Positions 24,335 to 38,126 of a stretch of DNA of 64,000 bases are shown piece after piece. Numbering within the stretch: position 1 is the stretch's first letter; every line of letters begins with the position of its first letter. A program made the position numbers and the translations under genes. Source of the DNA: Azadirachta indica (lineage: Eukaryota > Streptophyta > Magnoliopsida > Sapindales > Meliaceae); assembly GCA_022749755.1 (NCBI GenBank), contig CM040449.1, positions 4,917,157 through 4,981,156 of the forward strand, written 5' to 3'. The notes under the pieces were generated by a model. The model was given only the letters and a program-made list of their open reading frames with translations. It made no database searches and was not told the origin of the DNA.

Positions 24335-24910
24335 GCCAGCCAAAATGATATCACAATATATATTAGAGAAAATCAATTCTGGATCATAAGAGAATACACA
24401 CATTTATATAATTAAGATTACTAACCTATCTTGGGGAAAGATTTTAGGGCAGTGGTTTAAATAGAAGTCCTTAATATCTTTGGCAGCAAATAAGGGGCGG
24501 TTCTTTTCATTTGGGGTTGTTAGCAAGGCGGTCACAAGGCCCCCCCGTGCTCGTTCCTGTAATCACATCAAAATAGTCTGCAATTCTTGCTTCCTCCCCA
24601 TCAATTTTCTGTTTATTAATGTCAAACCAAAAAAATATATATATTAATTTTGAGGACCAAAAACAAATATACATGTATATGTGTTATATATTAACAAACA
24701 ATAATTAATAATATGCACATTAATTATATATTGTAACACATTGGCTTCTTGCCGATCGATAAAGCTAGCTATTTCAACCTGAATTTCAGCCTCTAAGAAG
24801 GCAAGGATAGTTGCGGGGATAATCCCTCTAATTCCACCACCGTCGATGCTAAGAACGGTAATTAGGTTTCCGTAAGTAGGAGGCTGTAGGGGTGATTTTG
24901 GACTTTCCAT
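22956..24910 (-). pseudogene. Patatin-like acyl hydrolase with single-base frameshift at the nucleophile elbow
   Basis: Full seven-exon copy: 24910-24779, 24608-24426, 24300-24114, 24004-23843, 23736-23434, 23324-23152, 23037-22956. Exon 2 is 183 nt, while both intact paralogues have 182. The extra base is in a run of seven C (24540-24546 on +), just after the Gly-Thr-Ser-Thr codons of GTSTGG. Translation then runs out of frame and stops about ten residues later, giving about 77 aa. All other exons keep paralogue lengths, the DGGIRG-type loop and the DGGVAANNP aspartate are intact, and splice sites are good, so the lesion is recent or is a homopolymer error in the sequence. Without it the protein would be 407 aa and close to the 10414-12348 copy. 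A TATAAATT box lies at 25072-25065. Confidence 0.85.
24302..24333. repeat. (GTT)n microsatellite at a splice acceptor
   Basis: About ten GTT units on +. Read on the gene strand it is (AAC)n running straight into the CAG acceptor of patatin exon 3. Confidence 0.9.
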
Positions 24911-25064
24911 GAGTAACAGTTGTGTTTCAGTGTACGTATAATGCAAAAGGAAATTACGTACGTACGAGCTGAGGATTCAAAGAAATTGCAAGTTTTGAGA
25001 TCCTAGAGAGATAGACAAAGACTCAAAGAGTAGTGAATAAAATCAAGTGCACGGGATGGCATTG

Positions 25065-25072
25065 AATTTATA
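25065..25072 (-). promoter_or_regulatory. TATA box of the frameshifted patatin copy
   Basis: TATAAATT on the minus strand, about 155 bp upstream of the ATG at 24910, the same spacing as in the intact sister gene. Confidence 0.5.
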
Positions 25073-25514
25073 GACATTTGTTTCTCAAAGGGTTTGAATT
25101 TTCAACCAAAAGAGATTTTCCTAGTTCAACTTGGTCCATATATGTCTAAGCTTGTAGATGGATCTAATTTTTCTACTGTTATCTAAATAATTAATCTGTC
25201 GGTTTTTTAAGAAAAATTTGATGATTCACGGGTGGACTTCATGTATCTAACAAGCACAGACGCCTGAAAATTATTAAGATCGCTCTAGGCAACAGCGTGC
25301 ATCATGTTGAATAGGTCAAAAAGTTTTAGCCTGTGGTTCAAGCAACAACGAATGGATAATAAATCGTCACTGTGAGGTGATGGTAACTACTAAATAATCA
25401 TTAATTTGTTTCTACAGACAAAAAGTTTATGTCAAGGGAAGGCGACGCCTACGCCTTCAGCAGCCGTGTATATAAGTCAGTCAAGGCGACTGCCAATATA
25501 TAAATTGACAAGTT

Positions 25515-25520
<6 letters not shown>

Positions 25521-25545
<25 letters not shown>
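25521..25545. repeat. (AT)n microsatellite
   Basis: Uninterrupted AT units close to the 3' side of the lone patatin exon. Confidence 0.9.
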
Positions 25546-25608
25546 CCAATATATTATATTGAAGGCGTGATTAAATTATAGAAGAAAACATTAACATCCA
25601 TTTGTTAC

Positions 25609-25755
25609 CTGAAGTTGGGATTCTAGATATTCGAGGATAGTTGCAGGAATGATACCTCTGATACCTCCTCCATCAATGCTGAGAATAGAGATCAGACTTC
25701 CGTAAGTTTCAGGGTCAGGGCGGATTAGAAAAGGCGATGATGATTCTCTTGCCAT
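25609..25755 (-). pseudogene. Orphan first exon of a patatin-like gene
   Basis: A 147-nt exon encodes 49 residues from MARESSSP through [18 protein letters not shown] to the family's LESQLQ and ends in a proper GT donor. No second exon (K.DG..AR.ADYFDV) follows on this strand before the next patatin copy starts at 24910. Sequence before the ATG still has TATATATAG near 25854-25846. The N-terminal residues differ clearly from the other copies, so this is a fifth, distinct family member reduced to its first exon, not a duplicate of the neighbour's exon 1. It could still be transcribed and spliced into the neighbour's exons, because donor and acceptor phases agree (both phase 0). Confidence 0.75.
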
Positions 25756-25855
25756 TGGAACAATATATGTAATTAGATAACTCTTTTTAACTTTATATCA
25801 ACAAGTGAAGTATTTTTTTTTAACTCCATCACAAAATTTAGTCGTCTATATATAA

Positions 25856-26085
25856 CATAGCATTGTTCTCAAAATTAATTAGATGGTGAGTTCCATATTA
25901 AAATTTAACTTCGGATAACTATTACGACGCCACATTTGATTCTTTGTTGTCATAATCTTTATATCATAGTTCAAAGGAAAGTTACCATAATTAACTCATG
26001 TAAGAAGGAAGTGAACCCAATTTAACTAATTAATCTTACCAAGATAACCTTATGACGAGGAATAAGAAAGAAAAAAATAATGATA

Positions 26086-26137
<52 letters not shown>

Positions 26138-26395
26138 CGTGCATATACATACATAGTGCTCAAAATTATTATAGCAAAAATTACGTACTACTATTTACTT
26201 GGATAATTATTCAGAATAATTATGTCACCACAAGCTTGGCATTTGATGAATTGAGAAAAACAGGAAATTATCATCAATGATTCAGTCGTCTATGAATTGA
26301 CATTATCTATAGTCTAAAAGAGAAAACTACGCTAATTAATTTATTTATGAAGTGAACAGATTTTAACGGCTAAAGTGCAGTACAATAACTTTTTT
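25856..26395. other. Intergenic with (AAT)n microsatellite
   Basis: No gene seen. A trinucleotide tract of about 16 ATA/AAT units occupies about 26089-26137. Confidence 0.6.
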
Positions 26396-27119
26396 TCTGG
26401 GTATTTTTACTTACCTCTCCTATAATTTGTAAAAAAATTCTAAATAGAGAGAAAATTTGTAAAAATTCATACAAACCTCCATTATCATATTATTTTCATC
26501 TTGATAATTAAAAAATGGTTAAATAATTAAAATAATCTCATCACACATATTAATGAGATCATAATCTTATTCTTCTTTTATATATTCATTTTTTTCTTTT
26601 AAACTCTTAATCTTTAATTTAAATGTGGGTAGTTGAGGTATATGCATTTTTTTTTATTTTTGATTTTATTATTATTATTTATTTTTTATGATTTTACTTT
26701 TATTGTTGTTGAATAATAATGAAAAATAATGATTGTTATTGTTTTAAAACAGTAAGAAAAAATAATTTTTTATTTTTCTTATTTTATTTTCATACAACAA
26801 TTATTATTTTTCATTCTTCAACAAAAATAAAAATACAAAATACAAAATACAAAATGATAAAACAATAAATTAAAAATAAAAAATTTATATATTTCAAGTA
26901 TTATTTTTGAATTAGTAGAATAAGAGTTTTAAAAAAAGCAAATAAGTAAAAGAATAATAGAGTAGAGATTTCATTAATATGTGTTGATGAATTTATTTTG
27001 GTCATTTAACGGTTTTTTAATGGTCAACATACAGTTAAGTAGATAGAAATATTATAATAGGGAGACTCTTATAAATTTTCACAAATTTTCTCTTCACCTA
27101 AGGAAGGATATATACCCGG
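26396..27119. mobile_element. Foldback MITE, about 724 bp, 9-bp target duplication (8/9)
   Basis: The left arm from 26396 (CTGGGTAT..) and the right arm read backwards from 27119 (CCGGGTAT..) match as inverted repeats for at least 250 bp, including GAGAAAATTTGT and CACATATTAATGA, with indels. Flanks AACTTTTTT (26387-26395) and AACTTTTAT (27119 side, 27120-27128 with one-base alignment uncertainty) match 8 of 9, as expected for a Mutator-type insertion. The interior is AT-rich without coding potential. It lies about 400 bp upstream of the RPN11 start. Confidence 0.7.
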
Positions 27120-27223
27120 AACTTTTATGTAGAAAATTGAGAATAAAAATAAAAATAAACATTTAAGGATAGAGGAAACTTCAGCTGACATCCTGTTTGA
27201 AATTGTCGGTCTAAATTTTAACG

Positions 27224-27379
27224 GCCCAAAGTTTGAGATTTTGATTTTTGGTTTTCTCAGATATGGGCCCCAGTGTTGTAGAGCCCAATATAATCCAGTT
27301 AGCCCGAGTTTCTGACATTCTAAAAGAACTCAAACTTATTACTAAAGACACCCACTTTTATGCACTCGAGAAACTGGGC
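27224..27379. promoter_or_regulatory. Cluster of four TGGGC motifs upstream of RPN11
   Basis: TGGGC or its complement GCCCA occurs at 27224-27228, 27264-27268, 27283-27287 and 27375-27379, within 310 bp of the ATG. In Arabidopsis, TGGGC is the reported proteasome-related element bound by the NAC53/NAC78 pair, and TGGGCY is also the TCP site II found in many housekeeping promoters. Sites are seen; function is inferred. Confidence 0.5.
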
Positions 27380-27529
27380 ATGCTGTAGCTTTGTAAATTC
27401 TGACGACGAAAGTAAACTCCTGCTTTGCTTCTTTGCAACATAAATATCAGATCACCAGAGCAGTCTTGGGAAGAAAGAAACGCAAATTTCTGTTTGGTCG
27501 GGGAGGAAGTTCGAGAAAAGAGCTAGAAG

Positions 27530-30484
<2,955 letters not shown>

Positions 30485-31869
30485 ATGTGGTTTGCTTGCT
30501 TCACTCTTTTAAATTTAATTGTATGGTATTTTATGCATGCCAATACTCTACTGTTGTTTAGACTATTTGTATGGCTTTTACAATTTTTGAGTTGTGCTTT
30601 ACTATTTGTCATTTTTACTATGTGAAGATCTATTCATATTGATACAAAACTCTTTGATGATCCATTGACGAGCTCGTGCCGAAAGGTGGAATGTATTTCT
30701 GGCCCCTTGTTTCACTAGTTTGGACCATGAAATGCTGTATATTTAATGCTTCTATACTTGGTGCTTTTGCTAGGCAAATAGCTAATGGAACATAACATAA
30801 TTGTTATATAAAGAGTGAAAACAAAAGGAGCAACGAACAATCAGCTGAAGGAAGTACATAACGGGACCCTAATGAAGTGTAAATTCTTAGATACTAGTAT
30901 TGGAATTCAAGAGTTTGTCTTCCGCATGCCCTTAAGAATTTTGAGACGAAAAATTAAGTTTAATATCCTCGTCTTCAAAGTAGACAGCAGTCATCCCTTG
31001 TTTTACAAATCAAGCTGTTTCTTGGAATTAGTATCGAAAATTATCTCCTACAGTCTAATTACCAAACCAAACGATTGTATTGTGTATGTTTTTGATAACT
31101 ACATATTTATTTGGATATACAAGATTTTAAATACAAAATATACAACTAAACACAACTCTTTAAATTGTTGTGCTTTCCTGCCCATCCTATATGCCACCAT
31201 TTCTTCTTAATCAATCTAATCATCCTCACCGGCAGACCAACAAGGATGATAGCCGTTAATTTCAACATCGATAGGTTGGAAGTTGTAGATTTCTGATAGA
31301 CAATATGATGAGCCTGGGTCCTCCTGCGACGACATAATTTATACGAAGTTTTTTGTTTCTTTTCATTTTTTAAAGGTTGTTAATGCTGAACCAAATAATT
31401 GCTCGATTTTATAAGAACTCAACGCATAGAGTTCATTATGGAGCTCGATGTACCATAACCATAGAACACCCCTCTAGACACATCCACGATGCATTTTACA
31501 AAGAGCTGGTATGGACAATACGTATTAGTAATAAGTGAATTACAGTGTAGCGCAATTTAAAGCAAATGGTCTTTAATTTATTAACGTATCGTTGTACTTG
31601 GGTTTGTCTTTTTGCATTAGTTTGGGAAAATAATTAAATGGAACCAAAATAAAATAAATAAACAAAAATCAAAGCAGAAAGCAACAATCTTTTAACAAAA
31701 ATAAATCATTCAGGATCCATTACAAGAAAACAAGGACCAAGTATTAAAGAGAAATGGCAATCCTCGTGTACTGGAAGCTTTCAGCACACTTATTTTCCAC
31801 ATATATTTGCATTGAAAACCCGTTGTCAAACTTGAACAACTCTAATGAAAAGCAAAAGCAATCACAAGT
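30485..31869. other. RPN11 3' region and intergenic DNA
   Basis: Holds the RPN11 3' UTR and, at the right, the 3' UTR of the minus-strand carboxylesterase. An open frame at 30815-31210 (131 codons) has no recognisable domain and ordinary AT-rich non-coding texture. I do not call it. Confidence 0.5.
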
Positions 31870-32856
31870 TCAGACAACAGGAACATTCTGTTGGTTTATG
31901 TAAGAAGCCAAGCGTTTAATCAAGCTCTTAGCCTTCTCAGAATTAGGGTCAAAGATATGGAACACATGATCTTCCCCTTCGATTTCCAGCAACTCTGCTT
32001 TCCCAGGCCACCCGCTTTTCACCAACTTTTCATAGTAAAGCTTCCCTCTATCCTTCAGTATATCTTTCTCTGCAACAATAACAAAGAGTTTATCACATGC
32101 CAAGCCCGTAATACACGGAGCTCCGTCTATAAACGGGTTAATTAGCAGATCATCACACCCTTTATCAGAAGGGCAAACAAACAGCCACCAGTTGTCTACC
32201 ATTTGTTTTCTGAACTGATCCGTTATCTCTGCTCCAATCGGATCCGTTCCCCAGAAATAAGGCATGATCATGCCAATACCAAGAAGCTTCAAGTCACGAA
32301 CCTCGTCTGATTCCTTGATCCGCAAAGCCAAGTGATGTGCCATACTGGAACCAGCACTGTCACCAAGCAAGAAAACCTGGTCAAAGTCAACAAATTCTTT
32401 GAGCCAATCTTCCAGGTTACCATCTCCCTTAATATGGGAAGCAACCCACTTAAGTGCATCCCATGAATCTTCATAAGCAGCAGGAAGAGCATGCTCCGGG
32501 GCTAGCCTGTAGTTAACTGAGACAAGAATGATGCCAGCCTCAGCAACTAGTTTGTTGAGACTGGTGTGGTACTTGGGATCGGCTGTTGATGATATGCAAA
32601 ACGCTCCCCCGTGTAAGTATACTACCAGCGGAACCTTTTTGCTGGCTTTTGTGAAGTTATTGGGACGGTAAACCCTGGCTGAGACACCGGTTTCTGGTAT
32701 GATCACGATGTCTTTGGACAAAACGTTTGTTTCAGGATCCAATCCTGCAAGAGCCACTTCAGTTCCCCCATATCTCTCAACGGTTCCATCTTTGTATACT
32801 CGAAGGTAAGGAAAAACCTCGATAGAAACTTCTGCAGGAGGATTGGTTGAACCCAT
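31870..32856 (-). CDS. Class I plant carboxylesterase (CXE / HSL family), 328 aa
   Basis: Alpha/beta hydrolase of the plant CXE family, related to the GID1 gibberellin receptor but catalytically complete. Family members hydrolyse small esters, acetates and xenobiotics, and some act as 2-hydroxyisoflavanone dehydratases. Single exon of 328 codons, the usual length. Oxyanion motif HGGAF at 82-86 (HGGGF is more usual), SVNYRLAPEH at 113-122, nucleophile GDSAG with Ser167, Asp265 in EKDILKDR, His297 in GEDHVFH. No signal peptide, so probably cytosolic. GID1-specific N-terminal helix and His-to-Val change are absent. A tandem relative lies upstream at 34038-35018 in the same direction. A 66-bp tandem duplication sits in its upstream region. 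Confidence 0.92.
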   Translation of the reverse strand: MGSTNPPAEVSIEVFPYLRVYKDGTVERYGGTEVALAGLDPETNVLSKDIVIIPETGVSARVYRPNNFTKASKKVPLVVYLHGGAFCISSTADPKYHTSLNKLVAEAGIILVSVNYRLAPEHALPAAYEDSWDALKWVASHIKGDGNLEDWLKEFVDFDQVFLLGDSAGSSMAHHLALRIKESDEVRDLKLLGIGMIMPYFWGTDPIGAEITDQFRKQMVDNWWLFVCPSDKGCDDLLINPFIDGAPCITGLACDKLFVIVAEKDILKDRGKLYYEKLVKSGWPGKAELLEIEGEDHVFHIFDPNSEKAKSLIKRLASYINQQNVPVV

Positions 32857-32961
32857 TTGAGAGATGATGGAAAGAAAATAATGATCAGGGTTACGAGAGA
32901 TCGTGGATGAAGGAAGAAAGATGCAAGGTGTGAAGCTTTAATTGAAGGGAAATAGAGCGCA

Positions 32962-33093
32962 GGAGTTGAAACACAGCACACGACGAACAACCTACAAGAC
33001 AGCTATGACTTTTAACAAAGGGATGAAGGAGTTGAAACACCGCACAGGACGAACAACCTACAAGACAGCTATGACTTTTAACAAAGGGATGAA
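32962..33093. repeat. 66-bp tandem duplication upstream of carboxylesterase gene
   Basis: Units 32962-33027 and 33028-33093 share GGAGTTGAAACAC and CTACAAGACAGCTATGACTT with only about two or three differences. They start 106 bp before the ATG at 32856, so the 5' leader or core promoter is duplicated. Confidence 0.92.
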
Positions 33094-34037
33094 CTTATCG
33101 GCGGACTGAGGCTCACCAGGATGAAAACTAAATTTATTTTGTTGCTTATGCTAGTGAATCTTTGACAAGTCATAATCATTCGATTTTATATGAATATTTT
33201 AATTAATTTCTATAAATTTTGACGTACAATTTAAGTGAACTTAATCAATATTTCGAACCCTTCCACCAACAATATTCTAAACATTTAAACAAATAGTTAT
33301 GGGTTGTTCTTAATCATTCCTTATTAATTTATAATAAATTATTAAGTTCTGCTAAAGAAAAAATAATTGTATTGCACTGAGCATGCGGTGTGAAAATTAC
33401 TACATTCGTGTGTTCATGGCAATTATAAATCAACAAAATAATTAAGATGAAGAGATAGGGCATTATGTGACAAGGTTGTGTTAATTATTTTTTGGCTGGT
33501 TAAGCACTGGAGGGACGTTGACCCAAATTTCTTGAAGCCTATCAATGTCAAAGTACTCAAACCGGCCTTCAATAGTAAATATTAATTCCGAAATCTGCGT
33601 TAAGTTTAAATAAAAAGATTTAATATTGCATGTAATATATATAGATAGGTGGTATTAAAATAATACATTTACTTTCCTATTTAACATAGATAAATAATAT
33701 TTATTTGCATTGTCTGCGAAAGAGATGAATAAATGGAAAATGTAATTGTGTTTCGCTATATCCGAATCAGGATCAAACTTCACATGGGTTGTTTAAGTTT
33801 TTTCTATGGATATTAATAATAGCTCACCTGCTGTATTAATGAAACGCTAGAAATCAAGCCGCCCATTTAATAATATTTAGATCACTTCCAATCAAAGAGA
33901 GTTGACATTAATTAGAAAAATTAATATTACATAAATGTAAGGACATTTAATATTAACCAGATGAAAACCAAAAAAGTTACCAAAGTATATATAGATTGAT
34001 AGCGATCGAGGTTGATAATTGCACATCAATCGATCAA
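33094..34037. other. Intergenic between the two carboxylesterases
   Basis: AT-rich. Serves as distal promoter of the left carboxylesterase and 3' UTR of the right one. No gene seen. Confidence 0.5.
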
Positions 34038-35018
34038 TCATAGTAATGGAGGCATGTCCCTGTTGAAGAAAGCAGCTAATCTTTTGATCAGGTCCCTAGC
34101 TTTTTCAGCTTGCAAATCATAAATATGAAACGCATGATTTTCTCCATCGGTTTCCGTAATCTCCGCGACTCCCATCCACCCACAACTACCTAATTCCTGA
34201 TAATAAAGCCACCCTCTATCTTTCAACACATCCTTCTCAGCCACACAGATGAACACTCTACTACGCCCAGGTCCCACCAAGCTTGGGGCATCTGCTGCAA
34301 ACGGGCTCACCCGTGGGTCATCATTATCCGGATTTGATGGGCACACAAAGGGCCACAGACGGTCCGTTGCCGCTTTTTCCTCAGGATTTGCTGCTTCTGA
34401 TCCGATAGGATCCGACCCCCAAAAATATGGATGAACCAATGCAACACCTAAAATGTGTACGCTCAGACCAAACTCAGGGTCTCCAGCTACCACTGCCATA
34501 TTATGAGCAATGTTGGCACCAGCACTCTCTCCTGATAAAAACAGTATTTCAAAGTCTGCGTGTTCATTCAGCCAACACTCCGGTCCATTATTATTACAAT
34601 GGGAAGCAACCCATTGAAGCGCAGCCCATGAGTCTTCATATGCTGCAGGTATAGGGTTTTCGGGAGCTTTCCTGTAGTTCACTGAGACAGCAATGACATT
34701 AGCTTCAGCAACGAGGGTGTTAAGGTAGTTGTGGTAATTGGAAGTGAAGGGAGATGATATGCAAAAGCCGCCACCATGAAAGTAGACCAAAAGAGGGAGG
34801 TTTTGCTTTGTGCTGGTGAGTTTTGGGAGGTAAAGACGAGCAAATATTAAATTGGTTTCATGGCCTATGGTTATGTCTTTAGATAAAACTCCAGTGAGAG
34901 GATGGTTGGATGCTGCAGGGACGAAGTCAGTGCCGAGAAGTCTCTCGACATGGCCGTTCTTGGAGATTCGAAGGAGCGGTAGGGGCTCGAATTCTGCTTC
35001 TGGTCTGCTAGGCTGCAT
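34038..35018 (-). CDS. Class I plant carboxylesterase (CXE / HSL family), 326 aa
   Basis: Tandem relative of the 31870-32856 gene, also intronless and of normal length. Motifs: HGGGF at 81-85, GESAG with nucleophile Ser165, Asp263 in EKDVLKDRG, His295 in GENHAFH. The family's SVNYRLAPEH is SVNYRKAPEN here, which alters the acyl-pocket edge and may change substrate choice. N-terminus EFEPLPLLRISKNGHVERLLGTDFVPA is typical. Likely cytosolic ester hydrolase; substrate cannot be told. The two paralogues differ widely, so the duplication is old. TATAAAA on the minus strand near 35098-35092 lies about 75 bp before the ATG. Confidence 0.92.
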   Translation of the reverse strand: MQPSRPEAEFEPLPLLRISKNGHVERLLGTDFVPAASNHPLTGVLSKDITIGHETNLIFARLYLPKLTSTKQNLPLLVYFHGGGFCISSPFTSNYHNYLNTLVAEANVIAVSVNYRKAPENPIPAAYEDSWAALQWVASHCNNNGPECWLNEHADFEILFLSGESAGANIAHNMAVVAGDPEFGLSVHILGVALVHPYFWGSDPIGSEAANPEEKAATDRLWPFVCPSNPDNDDPRVSPFAADAPSLVGPGRSRVFICVAEKDVLKDRGWLYYQELGSCGWMGVAEITETDGENHAFHIYDLQAEKARDLIKRLAAFFNRDMPPLL

Positions 35019-35091
35019 TAGTGTTTGAGAATGTGAAGCTGATATGATGTTTCGAAACTTTGACTCAATTCCTATCCTCTAATTTACATTT

Positions 35092-35098
35092 TTTTATA
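35092..35098 (-). promoter_or_regulatory. TATA box of carboxylesterase gene
   Basis: TATAAAA on the minus strand about 75 bp upstream of the start codon at 35018, implying a short 5' leader. Confidence 0.45.
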
Positions 35099-35837
35099 GA
35101 TGAGATGAAGTGAGTGCCGCAAGACTTCCTTGGGGTTGTGGCCTCAATTTGCGGCCCATTTCTGTCGCCCTGGATAGCCCCTCGGTATGCATGATGTTCT
35201 GACTTACGTTAATTAGAGAAAATTGAGTGTGTACGTGTACGGCTCAATTAATTTGGGACATTTTAAAAGTAAAACATATATTCAAGAATTTCCCTAATCA
35301 AACAATTTAATCAAAGTGAATAAATTTTTTTAATTATTTTGTATTATCAGTCAATCGTAAGAGTATTTATATATACATAATATATATATATATACAGTCA
35401 CTAACAATTATTTTAATTATTTTATATTATTTATCACTTATACGAATAATTTTGTATTAGCGATTTTTATGTCTTAGATAATTATTGATTTTATTACATA
35501 TTTCGAATTATGACAGTCTAATTTTACTCCACTCGAATGAATAATAATGTATGTAGCTTGTTTGTTGGTCAAATTGACCATAAATCAAGAAAATTTTACT
35601 CATTGGTTATTTGTTTGAAAAGGAGGATACTTTTGAAAGATTAGATCATCTTTTGGAATAAAATTGTAATAAATAATCTTTAAGAAGTGATAGTTTTCAG
35701 CAACATGTCTTCAATCTCGCTGTTTCTGCGAAAATAAACCCCCTTTCTACAGTTCCCTATTCTTGAGTTGAGTTGAACTCTCCTAGTCGAAAACCCATAG
35801 CAGATTTTGCCGAGCAGTTCGAGAAAGAGGAAGAGAA
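35099..35837. other. Divergent intergenic region
   Basis: Separates the minus-strand carboxylesterase from the + strand SDH5-like gene, head to head. AT-rich, with an (AT)n near 35375-35393. No gene seen. Confidence 0.5.
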
Positions 35838-38126
35838 ATGGAGAAGGTTGCTGTACTGAGATCCATTTGCCGAGCAGCTTATTTCAGATCATCACTTATT
35901 GCCGCCGCCAACAATCACCATCTCCGCCACTTCTTGTCCTCTCGAACGCTTTTCGGCTTATCTTCACCTTCCGCTTCATTTCCTTCCAAATCTATTCCTT
36001 ACGGTACTTCCTTTCTGTCCGTTCCTTGTTATCAGATCCCTAAAGAAAAATTATTTTATTTATAAAAGTATAAATTTGATTATCGAAATGCATCGAGTTT
36101 GATCAACATAATTGATAATACTTAGCTCTCTCTGTTTAATATTTTGTTTCTTTTTAGTTAATCTGATGTATGAGCGTGCTTTGGAACTTTCGTAGGATTT
36201 TCCATCAAATTTTCAACTTGTAGCCAGTTTAATTTGCTGATTGCTTCCTTGTTCTGTTTGGTAAAATGAGATATTTTGGCATCCGGCCTTTTTTATTTAG
36301 TAATCATGTTTTTCTTATTTGAATCTTGCGCATTGTGTTTATTTTAGTTTTTTCAGTAGTTGCTCAGATGAACAACATCGTTTATTAGGTCAAAATTTAT
36401 GTTATGGCAGTTTAATAGAGAGACTTTGATAGTAAAATTCATTTGGATATGAGTGACTACAGTAATCGTATTTTAGTTTTGTGTCAGTAATCTGGTTGGC
36501 AGCTCCTTTCAGCTGAGCATCTTATCAAATGTCATAAGTGATCTTAGTTATCTGCATTATAGCTTTTTGCCTCTCCTTTTTATCAAACTGAAAATTTTTT
36601 GCCAAGAGTTGGTTATGTTATGATTGTTCAAGTTGAGCTTTAAGTTGAGCTTGAAACAAGTTTAAATCCATTAGCCCCCTAAACCACAACAAATAATGGG
36701 AGTTATATGCAAAAGTGAGTAAGATTTGGTTTTAGATAGAAAGCACTTGTTCATTTTTGTTTGATAAGCTGTAAACTGATTATATTGATGGCTGCAATTG
36801 TATTTGTGTAGTTTAACAATTATCTCAACAGAAGGACATTTGTCCATAATTGCTTCTGAACTTGTAGAACAGTTTGATTTGCATCTGATTAGATTTACTA
36901 GAATTTGTCTGTTGAATGTTATGCTGTTGATTGATAGCTGATATGTTCAGAACTTGTTTTTCATGGTGCAAATCTACAGATTGCCAGTCTTCTCTCGTGA
37001 TGAGCATAGGATGCACCCGTTCATTCAGTGAAGATGTAGCTCACGTGCCTGTAATAAAAGAACCTGAAATTCATCGTGTTTTCAAGGACTTGATGGCTGC
37101 AAGCTGGGATGAGCTTCCGGATAGAGTCATCCATGATGCAAAGAAGGCATTGTCTAAAAACACTGATGACAAAGCTGGACAGGAGGTCTTGAAAAATGTT
37201 TTCTCAGCAGCTGAAGCAGTTGAAGAATTTAGTGGGATTATTATGTCCATAAAAATGGAAATTGATGACAGTATTGGATTGAGTGGCGAGGTATTATAAT
37301 TTATGAAATTGTGGACTTGTTTTCTCTTATTGGTGCACAAATTCTTGTGATTTGACGATTTGAATTTTCTTTAGGATGTAAAACCGTTGCCAAAAGAACT
37401 ATCCAATGCACTTCGTACAGTTTATCAGCGCTATACTACCTATTTGGATGCATTTGGGCCTGAGGAATCTTATTTGCGAAAGAAGGTCGAGACAGAGTTG
37501 GGGTCAAAGATGATTTTCTTAAAGATGAGATGCAGTGGCCTTGGTTCTGAATGGGGAAAGGTAATTTATCATGAATGTTGGTGTTGTTGCACTATTCTAG
37601 CTAGCTAACATATGCACGAATCTTAACAATTTATGTGCTTCATATTGCATGCTTTGCATTTGGTGTGCCACAAAAACCTTCATGTTTGGACAATTAATTT
37701 AGTGATATAAATTAAGCTATGTTTCTTTTTGAGGAACCAATGATAGCTTCATTTAGGTCACTAGTGCTTGCGACTTTTGCTCTTGGCTAATCTGTACATC
37801 TCATGTATCCACAAATAAATCTTGTGAACAACCTTGAGGATTATAATCCACATTCTGTGAAATGTTACTCTCCCTTCACGTACCGTAAAATTTTATGAGG
37901 GAACCTAGATTGGAGTTCACATTTGTAAGGTTTGTCATGTCAGATTTTTCATTTCTGCCTGTGGCTTGGCATAGATGTTACAGTGCAATCAAGATGTAGG
38001 AACTATCTATTCTATTCAGGTCATCCACCTGTCCCAGAACCTAATATTTTTTTGTACGTCTGATTGCAGGTTTCTGTTCTTGGAACCTCGGGACTTGCTG
38101 GCTCATATGTGGAGCAAAGAGCTTAG
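35838..38126 (+). CDS. SDH5: Mitochondrial SDH5-like protein (plant succinate dehydrogenase subunit 5), 239 aa
   Basis: Four exons in phase: 35838-36003, 36980-37290, 37375-37560, 38070-38126. The first about 60 residues are rich in Arg, Ser and Ala with almost no acidic residues after MEKV, as in a mitochondrial presequence. The mature part has blocks VIKEPEIHRVFKDLMAASWDELP, FSAAEAVEEF and TYLDAFGPEESYLRKKVETE, and ends VLGTSGLAGSYVEQRA. I recognise this as the plant-specific subunit 5 of complex II (Arabidopsis At1g47420 type), a peripheral matrix protein without a known catalytic motif. The recognition is from memory of the family, so the symbol is less sure than the gene model. Intron 1 is long (976 bp). 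Confidence 0.75.

Noticed and set aside
30815..31210. 131-codon open frame downstream of RPN11
   Set aside because: No domain, unusual composition and no splice or promoter support; lies in the AT-rich 3' flank.
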